Assembly (NCBI RefSeq): GCF_033097505.1
Contig: NZ_AP028654.1
Span: 822,001 to 886,000 of the forward strand
Length of the DNA: 64,000 nt
Direction: 5' to 3'
Source of the DNA: Helicovermis profundi
Lineage (GTDB): Bacteria; Bacillota; Clostridia; Peptostreptococcales; Acidaminobacteraceae
The notes under the pieces were generated by a model. The model ran no database searches and was not told the DNA's origin. It saw only the letters and a list, made by a program, of their open reading frames with translations. Positions within the stretch are counted from its first letter, which is position 1, and each line of letters opens with the position of its first letter. This document shows positions 18,112 through 26,005 of this stretch, piece by piece. The position numbers and the translations under genes were made by a program.

Positions 18112-18256
18112 TATAAGAGAAATTTGTGTGTTTTTGAATACACCTTTACAAATGAATTGTTAGAAGAAAAATTATTTAGCTTAATATTAGAATATCATTA
18201 AATAAAAAAATATTATGGATAATTGCTGAAAATATATAAAAAAAATCAAAATTCTG

Positions 18257-18285
18257 TTGACAATTTTAAAAAAAATTGCTAACCT
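18257..18285 (+). promoter_or_regulatory. promoter of the MutS2-like gene leader
   Basis: TTGACA at 18257-18262, a 17-bp spacer, then TAACCT at 18280-18285. It is the start of a leader of about 370 nt that runs to the MutS2-like gene at 18658. The 145 bp between the MerR gene and this promoter is AT-rich with nothing recognised. Confidence 0.65.
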
Positions 18286-18325
18286 TAAGATACCCAATAA
18301 AGGGAATTCAATCAGGAGGGATTTT

Positions 18326-18343
18326 ATGAGTGTTGTGTCGTAA
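18326..18343 (+). CDS. five-residue leader peptide MSVVS
   Basis: ATG AGT GTT GTG TCG TAA, preceded by a near-perfect ribosome site AGGAGGG (18314-18320) with 5-base spacing. It lies 40 bp after a strong promoter and 190 bp before a strong terminator (18536-18567), in front of a ribosome-linked ATPase gene. Short leader peptides in this position typically control attenuation by ribosome stalling. The five codons alone cannot prove translation. Confidence 0.5.
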   Translation: MSVVS

Positions 18344-18363
18344 TTAATAGTAAATGAATATTT

Positions 18364-18413
18364 AGATTTCTAAAGTGTATACCAAAAGTGATAGATATAT
18401 TTGAAAGAAATCT
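18364..18413 (+). promoter_or_regulatory. leader hairpin after MSVVS peptide
   Basis: AGATTTC (18364-18370) pairs with GAAATCT (18407-18413) across a 36-nt AU-rich loop. It begins 21 nt after the leader-peptide stop, where a stalled ribosome could affect its folding. Which alternative pairing opposes the downstream terminator was not resolved by eye. Confidence 0.35.
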
Positions 18414-18535
18414 TTATTAACTATTAGATTATGAACAGCCATTATCATACTTTCCTTGTGACTATAGTTATAGTTTGCTATCCTTTTAGTGTTGTTTTTT
18501 CAGCGCGCAGAGGATTTGTTTATTCGGAATGTTTA

Positions 18536-18567
18536 GGCCGTGATTAAATTTAATCACGGCCTTTTTA
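18536..18567 (+). terminator. leader terminator ahead of MutS2-like gene
   Basis: GGCCGTGATTAAA pairs perfectly with TTTAATCACGGCC and is followed by TTTTTAT. Because the promoter lies upstream and the gene 90 bp downstream, it acts as an attenuator. A second hairpin, ACTTGATG/CATCAAGT, follows at 18583-18603. Confidence 0.9.
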
Positions 18568-18657
18568 TATAAAAAAATAAATACTTGATGGTAAACATCA
18601 AGTTTGGTGTATTGTTTGTAATCTAAATACAAAGATTATTAAACGAGGTGAAAGAAA

Positions 18658-20580
18658 ATGAATAACGAGAAAATGTTGAACTTACTTGGCTATAACGAAG
18701 TAAAAGAATCAGTAAAAAAATATACATCAAGTAATTTAGGAAAAAATTTAGTAGAAAATATGTTTCCATCTATTGATCCTAAAGTAATACTTAGAAATAA
18801 TAATGAAATTAAAGAAGCTGTAAAAATAATTAAAGAAGGTAGGAGCTTAGGTTTAGGTGGTATCAGTGATATAAGGCCATATATCAGTAAAGTTGAAAAA
18901 GGTTCATTCTTATATGCAGAAGAACTTTTAAAGGTTTCAGATTTCTTGAGATGTATAAGAAATCTAAAAAAATCTATTGAAAAATATGAGTATATTGCAC
19001 CTATCCTATGTTCTTACTCCATAGGTCTAGGTACTTTTAAGACACTTGAAAATGATATTGAGTTTTGTATAGAAGGTTCTATGGTACATTCTAGAGCAAG
19101 CACTACTCTAAGTAAACTTAGAAAAAAAATTGAAGCTTTGCATAGTAAGAGAATTGATAGACTTAATAAATTTCTATCTGCTAGTAAAAACGAAAAATAT
19201 TTACAAGAGAATTTCTATAGCCATAGAAATGATAGATATGTGGTGCCTATCAAATCATCATATAGGAACTTTGTTGATGGTACGATTATTGATTCCTCAG
19301 CTTCAGGATCAACAATTTATGTAGAAATTGATTCTATTAAAGATCTAACTATTGAAATTATTATGTTAAAAGCTCAAGAGCTTGAAGAATGTAATCAGAT
19401 TTTGATGAGTCTATCAGAGTCAGTTGGTGAACATATTAATGAAATAAAAAGTGCCATATATGTACTGGGTAAGTATGATTTTATTATGGCAAAAGGAAAA
19501 TACTCGGTTGAAATAAAGGGAAACGATATAGAAATAAAAGATGATGAAACAATTAATTTAATTATGGCAAAACATCCTATGTTAGGTAAAGAAGCTGTAC
19601 CATTAAATATTGAAATAGGGACTGATTATAGAACCTTAATAATTACTGGCCCAAATACTGGTGGCAAAACGATTACTCTTAAAACAGTTGGACTTATGGT
19701 TTTACTCACTCAAAGTGGTATCTTACCTCCAGTTGCAAAAGGGAGTAGTATTTCGATATTTAAGCAAATCCTAGTTGATATAGGCGATTCGCAGAGTATA
19801 GAACAGTCTTTGTCTACTTTTTCAGGTCATATGACAAACATGGTTAATATCGTTAGAAAGTCTTCACGTAGAACTTTGGTACTTGTTGATGAAATTGGTA
19901 GTGGTACAGACCCTAAAGATGGTGCTTCGCTTGGAATTGCAATACTTGAAGAAATATATAACCGCGGATCGATTACATTAGCAAGTACCCATTACAGTAA
20001 AATCAAAGAATATAGTGAAATACATGATGGATTTATGAATGCTTCGATGGATTTTAACCGCGAGACTTTGAAACCTCTTTATAGATTATTAATTGGAGTT
20101 GCAGGTAATAGTAATGCCCTTTGGATTTCTAAAGAGTTAGGTTTACCAGATAAAATTATTGATCGTGTTAATAAGATTAATTCGACTCATGAAATAGTTA
20201 AGTCGGGTAAGATTACAAAGTTTTCTAAGAAAAAGAATCGTGTAGAGGAACTGATAAAACAAAATTCAGAAATTGATGAAACAAGAATGGTGTATTGTAA
20301 AGGTGATAGAATTATTGTTAATGAAACAGGTGAACATAGTATAATATTTGACCATAATTTTAAAGAAAAAACATTGGTAATTTTTAAAAATGGCAAGTAC
20401 ACTGAAATTATGGAAAATCGTGTTACTTTAGATCAAAGAGCAGAAGTTTTATATCCAGTTGGATATGATTTAGATCAATTATTTATATCATTTAAAAGTA
20501 GAAAACTTGACAAGGATATTGCTAAAGGAAGATTTAAAAACTTAAAAGAATTAAATGAAAGAATGAAGTCAATTAATTAA
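18658..20580 (+). CDS. MutS2-like ATPase lacking the Smr domain
   Basis: A 640-residue MutS-family ATPase of the MutS2 branch. The clamp/lever region (about 1-290) includes RNDRYVVPIKSSYRNFVDGTIIDSSASG. The ABC-type ATPase follows, with Walker A GPNTGGKTITL (about 331), Walker B LVDEIGSGTDPKDG (about 415) and the STHYSKIKEY switch (about 443). After it come a short basic linker and a KOW-like segment (KGDRIIVNETGEHSIIF). Full MutS2 is near 780 residues and ends in a Smr nuclease domain; here the protein stops without it and without the LDLRG motif. MutS2 in Bacillus binds and splits collided ribosomes. The leader peptide and attenuator upstream fit a protein induced by ribosome stress, which is inference. 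GAGGTG precedes the start. Confidence 0.82.
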   Translation: MNNEKMLNLLGYNEVKESVKKYTSSNLGKNLVENMFPSIDPKVILRNNNEIKEAVKIIKEGRSLGLGGISDIRPYISKVEKGSFLYAEELLKVSDFLRCIRNLKKSIEKYEYIAPILCSYSIGLGTFKTLENDIEFCIEGSMVHSRASTTLSKLRKKIEALHSKRIDRLNKFLSASKNEKYLQENFYSHRNDRYVVPIKSSYRNFVDGTIIDSSASGSTIYVEIDSIKDLTIEIIMLKAQELEECNQILMSLSESVGEHINEIKSAIYVLGKYDFIMAKGKYSVEIKGNDIEIKDDETINLIMAKHPMLGKEAVPLNIEIGTDYRTLIITGPNTGGKTITLKTVGLMVLLTQSGILPPVAKGSSISIFKQILVDIGDSQSIEQSLSTFSGHMTNMVNIVRKSSRRTLVLVDEIGSGTDPKDGASLGIAILEEIYNRGSITLASTHYSKIKEYSEIHDGFMNASMDFNRETLKPLYRLLIGVAGNSNALWISKELGLPDKIIDRVNKINSTHEIVKSGKITKFSKKKNRVEELIKQNSEIDETRMVYCKGDRIIVNETGEHSIIFDHNFKEKTLVIFKNGKYTEIMENRVTLDQRAEVLYPVGYDLDQLFISFKSRKLDKDIAKGRFKNLKELNERMKSIN

Positions 20581-20686
20581 GATTGTTTTGAAGTTAGCAG
20601 TAAGTAAAGATAGATTAATGCAGCTATTGATGGTGAAATGATATGGGTATCCATACTAGGCATTATACTAATAAAAAAGAGGACAT

Positions 20687-21466
20687 ATGATTAAACGGAG
20701 AAAACCAAAAGGTATACTTGGAAATTACGTAGATGAACTTTGGCTTGTCGATATATCTTCGCATGATGGATCAGATATAATTATGCCAACTGGACATATA
20801 CACATAGTATTTAATATAGGTGAAAGTTATAAATTAATTATTGATGAAAAAGAAATAATTCCTCCAAAGTATTCTTTGTTTGGACAATTCGTTAAACCAA
20901 TAAAAGTAGTTTATAATGGGAATATACATCAAATAGGTATGGCTATTAAACCAACTTCTATCTTGATGTTTTTTGGTATGTCACATAGTTTGCATCTTAA
21001 TTCTATAGTTGATTGTAAAAATTTAAAGGATATTACTTTAATGAAAGGATTAATTAAGATTATTGATGAAAATATGAGTCAGGAACCCTCAGAAATTTTT
21101 GATAAAATTGAAGATTTACTTAATTGCAATATTAATGATGATGAAAGCATTCAAAAATTTAATCAAATAATTAAATTTATCGATGACAATGATGGCAATT
21201 TAATAATAGCAGATTTGGCAAAGAATTTTGGATATTCAGTAATTACTCTGCAAAGGCAATTTAAGAAAAATATTGGATTGACTCCAAAAGCATATTGTAA
21301 TTTAATACGTTTTCATCACAGTGTAATGTCGAATAATCCTATGTCATTTTTTTACGATCAATCACATTTTATAAATTCATGTAAAAAATATACTTTAAAA
21401 ACACCTAAGGAATTAAATGAAGTTTCTGAAATTACCCTTAAAAATATGATTAAGAATTTTGATTAA
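20687..21466 (+). CDS. AraC-family transcriptional regulator
   Basis: A 259-residue regulator. The N-terminal domain (about 1-140) has a cupin-like start, RKPKGILGNYVDELWLVD, then MPTGHIHIVFNIGE, like the DUF6597 sensor found in many Firmicute AraC proteins. The C-terminal double HTH contains LADLAKNFGYSVITLQRQFKKNIGLTPKAYCNLIRFHHSV (partly quoted by region, about 180-220) and FYDQSHFINSCKKYT. AGGAC precedes the ATG. It reads toward the EFR1 ferredoxin gene 87 bp downstream, which it may regulate; no operator was identified. Confidence 0.85.
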   Translation: MIKRRKPKGILGNYVDELWLVDISSHDGSDIIMPTGHIHIVFNIGESYKLIIDEKEIIPPKYSLFGQFVKPIKVVYNGNIHQIGMAIKPTSILMFFGMSHSLHLNSIVDCKNLKDITLMKGLIKIIDENMSQEPSEIFDKIEDLLNCNINDDESIQKFNQIIKFIDDNDGNLIIADLAKNFGYSVITLQRQFKKNIGLTPKAYCNLIRFHHSVMSNNPMSFFYDQSHFINSCKKYTLKTPKELNEVSEITLKNMIKNFD

Positions 21467-21553
21467 TATGATGATTTTTTCCAATACGTGATGCAGTAAA
21501 CAATATATGCTAATAGTAGAAAAAGTTATAATCTTATTAAGAAGGAGTACTAT

Positions 21554-22294
21554 ATGAAAAAAGTATGTATGTATTATTTTACTGGGTCAGGTAATACACT
21601 AAAAGTTGCAAAGCAAATGAAAAGTACATTTATTGATAAAGGCTATGAATGTAAGCTCGTGAATATAGCGGAAAAAAGCAATATAGAAAAAGAATCATAT
21701 GATTATATTGGATTATTATTTCCCGTAGCAATTCAATCAACATTTCCTTTAGTGTGGAAATTTATTTATGAGCTTCCAAATGTATCTAATCAAAAAATAT
21801 TTATGGTTGATACACTACAATCTTTTTCAGGAGGTATAGTAGGACCCCTAAAAAAGATTTTGATTGAAAAAGGATATATAACAGTTGGTGCAATCGAAAT
21901 AAAAATGTCAAGTAGTATGGAAAGAAAAAGTAAAAAAGTACAAGCGGGCAGAGAAAAAAATATCGAGGCTTTAAAAACAGCAGCATCGTTTGTTAATGAT
22001 TTAATAGAAGAAAAAACAAAATGGAGTAGAATTCCAGTTATTTCTGATGCAATGAGAGCTATATCGAAAAAAAGATATGTTTGGACAAAAATTAGCAAAA
22101 ATATATCTGTAGTTCATGATGAATGTATTTTGTGCGGTAAATGTATTAGAAACTGTCCAGTTCAAGCTATCTCAGACATAAAAGGTAAAATTACTATAAA
22201 CAATGAAGTATGTGAATCTTGCATGAAATGTGTTAATAATTGTCCTAAAAATGCATTTCTAATAGGAGATAAAAAAGTTTATCAAAATATATGA
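21554..22294 (+). CDS. EFR1-type flavodoxin/ferredoxin protein
   Basis: A 246-residue electron carrier of the EFR1 family. The N-terminal flavodoxin fold has the FMN-phosphate loop YFTGSGNTLK (about 8-17). The C-terminus has two 4Fe-4S clusters, CILCGKCIRNCP (about 193-204) and CESCMKCVNNCP (about 222-233). It is probably cytoplasmic and part of anaerobic redox metabolism; its partner is unknown. It follows the AraC gene in the same direction with AAGGAG upstream. Confidence 0.88.
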   Translation: MKKVCMYYFTGSGNTLKVAKQMKSTFIDKGYECKLVNIAEKSNIEKESYDYIGLLFPVAIQSTFPLVWKFIYELPNVSNQKIFMVDTLQSFSGGIVGPLKKILIEKGYITVGAIEIKMSSSMERKSKKVQAGREKNIEALKTAASFVNDLIEEKTKWSRIPVISDAMRAISKKRYVWTKISKNISVVHDECILCGKCIRNCPVQAISDIKGKITINNEVCESCMKCVNNCPKNAFLIGDKKVYQNI

Positions 22295-22430
22295 TTATGT
22301 TTTTGTTCAAATATTTCAATAAGTAAAATTAAGCTACTTAATACTATTATTTAATAATTCTGTAAAAAAAATATTCGTAAATTACGTGGTACAATATTAA
22401 TATATTAAAATGTGTTTAGTGGGTGAATAG

Positions 22431-23189
22431 ATGAGTAAATATTTAAAAGAGATAACAAATATCGCTATATCCATTGGAAAACTTATATTAGAGAATGGCG
22501 GAGAAGCATATAGAGTTGAAGATACAATAAGAAGAATGTGTGAATCAAAAGGGATAGAAAATGTTAATGTATTATCTCTTCCTACAGGAATATTTCTTTC
22601 AGCCTCTTATGAAGATGAAGAGTTTACAGTTGTAAGAAGAACCTTTGTAAATAGAATTGATTTAGAAATTATAGATTTATGTAATACTTTCTCAAGAGAA
22701 TTTATTAATAAAGAAATTAATTATGAAGCATCTTTAAAAAGAATTAAAGGTATACAAGATGCACCTTCATATTCTTTATTTTTAAGTAGTATTTTTGCAG
22801 GCATGGGTGGAGGATTTTTTACACTTTTATTTAAAAGCACTGCACTTGAATTTTTTTTAGCATTTATAATTAGTTTTATTGTTTCAAGTATATTAAGCCG
22901 TATAAAAGTTGGTCTTTATATGAAACACTTAATTGGAGGCTTTTTAGTAGCATTGCTTTCGTTTACTGCGAGTGCTATATTTTTAAAAGTTTCAATGGAC
23001 TATTTAGTAGTAGGTTCAATTATGCCACTTGTTCCAGGCGTTGCTATGGTGAATTCTATTAGAGATATTTTAAATGGCGATTTAGTTTCTGGAATGGGGA
23101 AAATGACGGAAGCAATTGTGGTCGCAACCTCAATAGCGTTTGGAGTAGGTTCTGTACTTGGCGTTTTATATTTTATGGAGGTGATTTAA
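22431..23189 (+). CDS. ThrE-type threonine/serine exporter, large subunit
   Basis: A 252-residue protein of the YjjP/ThrE family. The cytoplasmic N-terminal domain has the signature LILENGGEAYRVEDTI (about 19-34) and LPTGIFLSA. It is followed by five hydrophobic segments from about residue 115, one with PLVPGVAMVNSIRDIL, the conserved pore-region motif. It pairs with the small subunit that starts on the last base of its stop codon (TAATG), so the two are translationally coupled. Together they form the split version of the exporter that moves small neutral amino acids or dicarboxylates out of the cell; the exact substrate is not readable. Confidence 0.87.
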   Translation: MSKYLKEITNIAISIGKLILENGGEAYRVEDTIRRMCESKGIENVNVLSLPTGIFLSASYEDEEFTVVRRTFVNRIDLEIIDLCNTFSREFINKEINYEASLKRIKGIQDAPSYSLFLSSIFAGMGGGFFTLLFKSTALEFFLAFIISFIVSSILSRIKVGLYMKHLIGGFLVALLSFTASAIFLKVSMDYLVVGSIMPLVPGVAMVNSIRDILNGDLVSGMGKMTEAIVVATSIAFGVGSVLGVLYFMEVI

Positions 23190-23608
23190 TGAATTTTCTT
23201 TTTTCATTTCTTTCCTCAGTAGGCTTTGCAGGTCTTTTCAATATACCTAGAAAAGAACTTATTTTTACAGGCATTGTTGGAGGAACTGGATATATCGCCT
23301 ATAGATATATTGATATGATTTCAAGTACGTCAATGCTTGGTTATTTTTTTGGTGCACTTATAGTAGGTATATTTGCGGAAATTTTAGCAATTATAAGAAA
23401 AAAACCAGTAACACTTTATATAATTCCTGGCATTATACCACTAGTGCCTGGCTATGGATTATATTATACAATGTTAAAAATTATAGAAAAAAACTATAGT
23501 GGTGCAGCAGAAGTTGGATTTGAATCATTTATGGTATCACTAGCCATTGCCGCAGCCATAATTATTGCCAATGGTTTTGGTAAACACATTCTCAGAAGAA
23601 AATCTTGA
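23189..23608 (+). CDS. ThrE-type exporter, small subunit (YjjB-like)
   Basis: A 139-residue integral membrane protein with four to five hydrophobic segments, including FNIPRKELIFTGIVGGTGYIAY and IIPGIIPLVPGYGLYYTM, the second being the family's conserved proline-rich motif. It completes the split ThrE exporter with the preceding gene, overlapping its stop codon by one base. GGAGGTG lies eight bases ahead of the ATG inside the upstream gene. A repeat-derived hairpin 40 bp downstream may end the transcript. Confidence 0.86.
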   Translation: MNFLFSFLSSVGFAGLFNIPRKELIFTGIVGGTGYIAYRYIDMISSTSMLGYFFGALIVGIFAEILAIIRKKPVTLYIIPGIIPLVPGYGLYYTMLKIIEKNYSGAAEVGFESFMVSLAIAAAIIIANGFGKHILRRKS

Positions 23609-23635
23609 TATGCAGATAGATATAATTAATAATGG

Positions 23636-23689
23636 ACCTTTTTAGAGTTCTAAGATTCAGTGGGAGTAAAAACTCCCTCTGAATCTTAG
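23636..23689. repeat. dispersed palindromic repeat, copy 1
   Basis: CCTTTTTAGAGTTCT followed by an almost perfect palindrome: CTAAGATTCAG-T-GGGAGT (23650-23667), loop AAAA, then ACTCCC-T-CTGAATCTTAG (23672-23689). The palindrome recurs in reverse orientation at 58264-58299, and the CCTTTTTAGAGTTCT flank recurs beside that copy. It may act as a terminator for the exporter operon and looks like a mobile, IS200/IS605-type or REP-like remnant. Confidence 0.7.
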
Positions 23690-23967
23690 AAATTCTTTTA
23701 TCAACGTTTCAAAATTCCAATAAATCTTTCATGAAAGTAATTAATGATGTGCAATTAATTACGATTAGTGGAGGTTTTTTTTATTTAATATTTACTTTGA
23801 TATATTTTTACATAAATTTGGAATTAAAGACAATTATATTGTAATTTGATTGTGAATATAGTACAATGAATTATATATGTTACGATTTTAACTTAAAAAT
23901 ATATAAAAACAATAGATAATTAAGAAAAATATCTATTGTTTTTATTGTAATGTAAGAAAGGAATAAA
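23690..23967 (+). promoter_or_regulatory. intergenic region with promoter and leader hairpin
   Basis: Contains a GTAATTAAT/ATTAATTAC hairpin (23737-23762) and a promoter TTGTAA-17 bp-TACAAT (23839-23867). A strong hairpin AAAAACAATAGATA/TATCTATTGTTTTT (23905-23943) with a short T tail stands just before the ribosome site of the next gene. The last could be an attenuator. No ligand-binding RNA class was recognised. Confidence 0.45.
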
Positions 23968-24594
23968 ATGAAAAAAATAATTAGTAATGAAGAATATGAT
24001 ATATGTGTAATGGATTCCTTAGATATTAATAAAATGAATTTTTTAATGATGAATTTGATAATGTGTTTTGTTGCTATTTTAGTTGTCGACTTAATATCTC
24101 ATAATATAAGCGATGATTTTACACTTATTGGCTTTTGCTCAATTGTATTTAGGACTCTATTGTGGTCAACAATATTTACTTTGTTGCATGTTCCAATAAG
24201 AAAAAATAGTTTGAAAAAAATTTATAAGAGGCAAATTAAAGATGAACTTGTAAAAAGTCTTGAAAAAGAATACGACTTATATTTGCCATGTATATATATA
24301 AAATCCAAGTTTCATTTAATGGGAGGAGTGCTTTATTTTAGTACAAATAAATTGTTATTTAAACCTCATGTTAGTAATTTTGCACCAAGGGAGATAAAAT
24401 TAGAGTCAAAGAATGGAATCACTTTTTATGAGAAAAAACAAAATACTTCAGCAATAACGCGTTTTATATATAATTCCATTCCAAATTATTTAGTTATCAA
24501 TGTTGATGGCGAAGAAAATAAATTTATTGTTCCAATGATATCAAAGGTGATGGATGTTCTTGAAGAAGAGGGATTACAAGGATATGATTTCTAA
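23968..24594 (+). CDS. membrane protein with GRAM/PH-like domain
   Basis: A 208-residue protein of unknown function. Two predicted membrane segments come early (about residues 25-43 and 52-74). A basic cytoplasmic stretch follows (IRKNSLKKIYKRQIKDELVK), then a C-terminal region that reads like a GRAM/bacterial PH domain: SKFHLMGGVLYFSTNKLLFKPH (about 110-131) and later LVINVDGEENKFIVP. Such domains usually bind lipids or proteins at the membrane. AGAAAGGAA precedes the ATG. It stands alone between an attenuator-like hairpin and a GNAT gene. Confidence 0.5.
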   Translation: MKKIISNEEYDICVMDSLDINKMNFLMMNLIMCFVAILVVDLISHNISDDFTLIGFCSIVFRTLLWSTIFTLLHVPIRKNSLKKIYKRQIKDELVKSLEKEYDLYLPCIYIKSKFHLMGGVLYFSTNKLLFKPHVSNFAPREIKLESKNGITFYEKKQNTSAITRFIYNSIPNYLVINVDGEENKFIVPMISKVMDVLEEEGLQGYDF

Positions 24595-24701
24595 AAGAAG
24601 AAAATAGAGAAGATTTTGAAATATATTAAAAGTTTAAATAAATAGTACTTTTATTTTTTTATAAACTACAATGCAGTTACGAAAATTAAGAGGAGGAAAA
24701 G

Positions 24702-25223
24702 ATGAGTAGGTTAAAATTGATTTTACCATCATTAGAATACAAAGATCAAATAATGGCATATAAAAAAGAATTTATTGAAGCAGGCGATAGTATGGATGGT
24801 ACTGCTGGATTAGCCAACTATGATACATTTGAAAAATGGTATAGCGCTATTTTAGATAACTTGAATGAAGATACCGTAAGAGAAGGATTAGTTCCAGCAA
24901 GTACATATTTAGCATTAATAGGTGACAGTGATAGATTAGTAGGAATGATAGATATTCGCCACAGATTAAATGATTACTTACTTAAATGTGGGGGACATAT
25001 CGGCTACAGTGTAAGAAAATCTGAGAGAAAAAAAGGATTTGCTACTGAAATGCTTAATTTAGCTCTTAAGGAATGTACAAAATTAAAAATAAAAAAAGTA
25101 TTAGTTACATGTGATAAAAATAATATTGCATCGGTAAAGACCATAATTAATAATGGCGGAGTATTTGAAAATTTGATAGAGTGCAGTGATGGATCTACTA
25201 ATAGGTATTGGATTACTCTATAA
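24702..25223 (+). CDS. GNAT-family N-acetyltransferase
   Basis: A 173-residue acetyltransferase. Motif A is visible as GGHIGYSVRKSERKKGFATEML (about 95-116), in which R-K-x-G-F/Y-A contacts the acetyl-CoA pyrophosphate. The downstream VLVTCDKNNIASVKTIINNGG is typical of the RimI-like amino-group acetylases. The substrate is unknown. GGAGG precedes the ATG. The next 180 bp hold a decayed cyclase gene in the same orientation. Confidence 0.88.
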   Translation: MSRLKLILPSLEYKDQIMAYKKEFIEAGDSMDGTAGLANYDTFEKWYSAILDNLNEDTVREGLVPASTYLALIGDSDRLVGMIDIRHRLNDYLLKCGGHIGYSVRKSERKKGFATEMLNLALKECTKLKIKKVLVTCDKNNIASVKTIINNGGVFENLIECSDGSTNRYWITL

Positions 25224-25247
25224 GAGGTTAGACTAAAGGAGATAAAA

Positions 25248-25407
25248 ATGTTTATTGATATCACAGTTAAAGTAATACCTTATTTGTAATTTAAAATCAG
25301 TACTTAATTCTAAAAAATACCTTAATTTTATAGCAAATACATATCCAGTAAATTATGCTGATATGACAGGTCTTCCTTGTAGAGTTGTTGCAAAAGTGAT
25401 TGAGTGA
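25248..25407 (+). pseudogene. cyclase (kynurenine-formamidase-like) gene remnant
   Basis: AAAGGAG and ATG 25248 open a frame MFIDITVKVIPYL that stops after 13 codons; this is the usual start of the metal-dependent cyclase/arylformamidase family. About 80 bp later, another frame reads NYADMTGLPCRVVAKVIE and stops (25405-25407), matching the family's C-terminal GxPCRVVA pattern. The central 150 or more residues are missing, so this is an internally deleted gene. Confidence 0.6.
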
Positions 25408-25422
25408 TGAAATTTTAAAAAA

Positions 25423-25467
25423 AGGCAATTATTATTTGGTAAAAGTAACCAAATAATAATTATCGCC
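25423..25467 (-). terminator. terminator overlapping the methyltransferase stop
   Basis: GGC-AATTATTATTTGGT pairs with ACCAAATAATAATT-GCC around a 7-nt loop. On the minus strand it includes the last codons of the methyltransferase and runs into seven T residues. Confidence 0.82.
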
Positions 25468-25983
25468 TAAATTGATTTCTTTATATAATTTATAATTATT
25501 TTCTTTAAATTCATTTAGTATTTTTTCTTTTGAAATCCTATGGTTAAGCGGAGGCCCTGATGGTGTTTCTTTATAGTGAAATTCTATGATGTGAACTTTT
25601 CCATCAACATTTAAAAGCTTATCAAAATGCATAAATAAATTTTCTACATTTTTAAGTTCATGGTAGACTGTTACTAATAAAATATCACTAATTGAATTTG
25701 GACTAATACTTAGTAATTCATGTTCCTTTCCAAGTAATTTAATATTTTTAAGGCCATTTTTAGATATTTTATTTTTAATAATTTTTAACATATCTTCATT
25801 AATATCATATGCAAAAACAGTATTTTTAGAGATATGTGAAGCTGGGATTGTAAATATTCCAGTTCCAGCTCCATAATCTAGAAAATTTGAATCTTTATTA
25901 ATTCCTAAATTATTTAGTGTTTTATTTACATTAAGTTCTTTTAAACGATTTTCACTTTCAAATTTTTTAACTTTATTATTCAT
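25432..25983 (-). CDS. class I SAM-dependent methyltransferase
   Basis: A 183-residue methyltransferase. Motif I, the SAM-binding glycine loop, is NFLDYGAGTGIFTIPA (about 33-48). The acidic residue for the ribose is in VFAYDINEDML (about 57-67), and later strands read ISDILLVTVYHEL and DGKVHIIEFHYKETPSGPP. The last resembles the UbiE/COQ5-like group with small-molecule substrates; the acceptor is unknown. It stands alone on the minus strand, 22 bp from the histidine-kinase stop, and could be the last gene of the sensory operon. Confidence 0.85.
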   Translation of the reverse strand: MNNKVKKFESENRLKELNVNKTLNNLGINKDSNFLDYGAGTGIFTIPASHISKNTVFAYDINEDMLKIIKNKISKNGLKNIKLLGKEHELLSISPNSISDILLVTVYHELKNVENLFMHFDKLLNVDGKVHIIEFHYKETPSGPPLNHRISKEKILNEFKENNYKLYKEINLGDNYYLVTFTK

Positions 25984-26005
25984 TATTACTCCTCAGATAT
26001 ATTAT

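Noticed and set aside
18112-18256. A gene between the MerR gene and the MutS2-like leader promoter
   Set aside because: Only short AT-rich frames without ribosome sites were seen.
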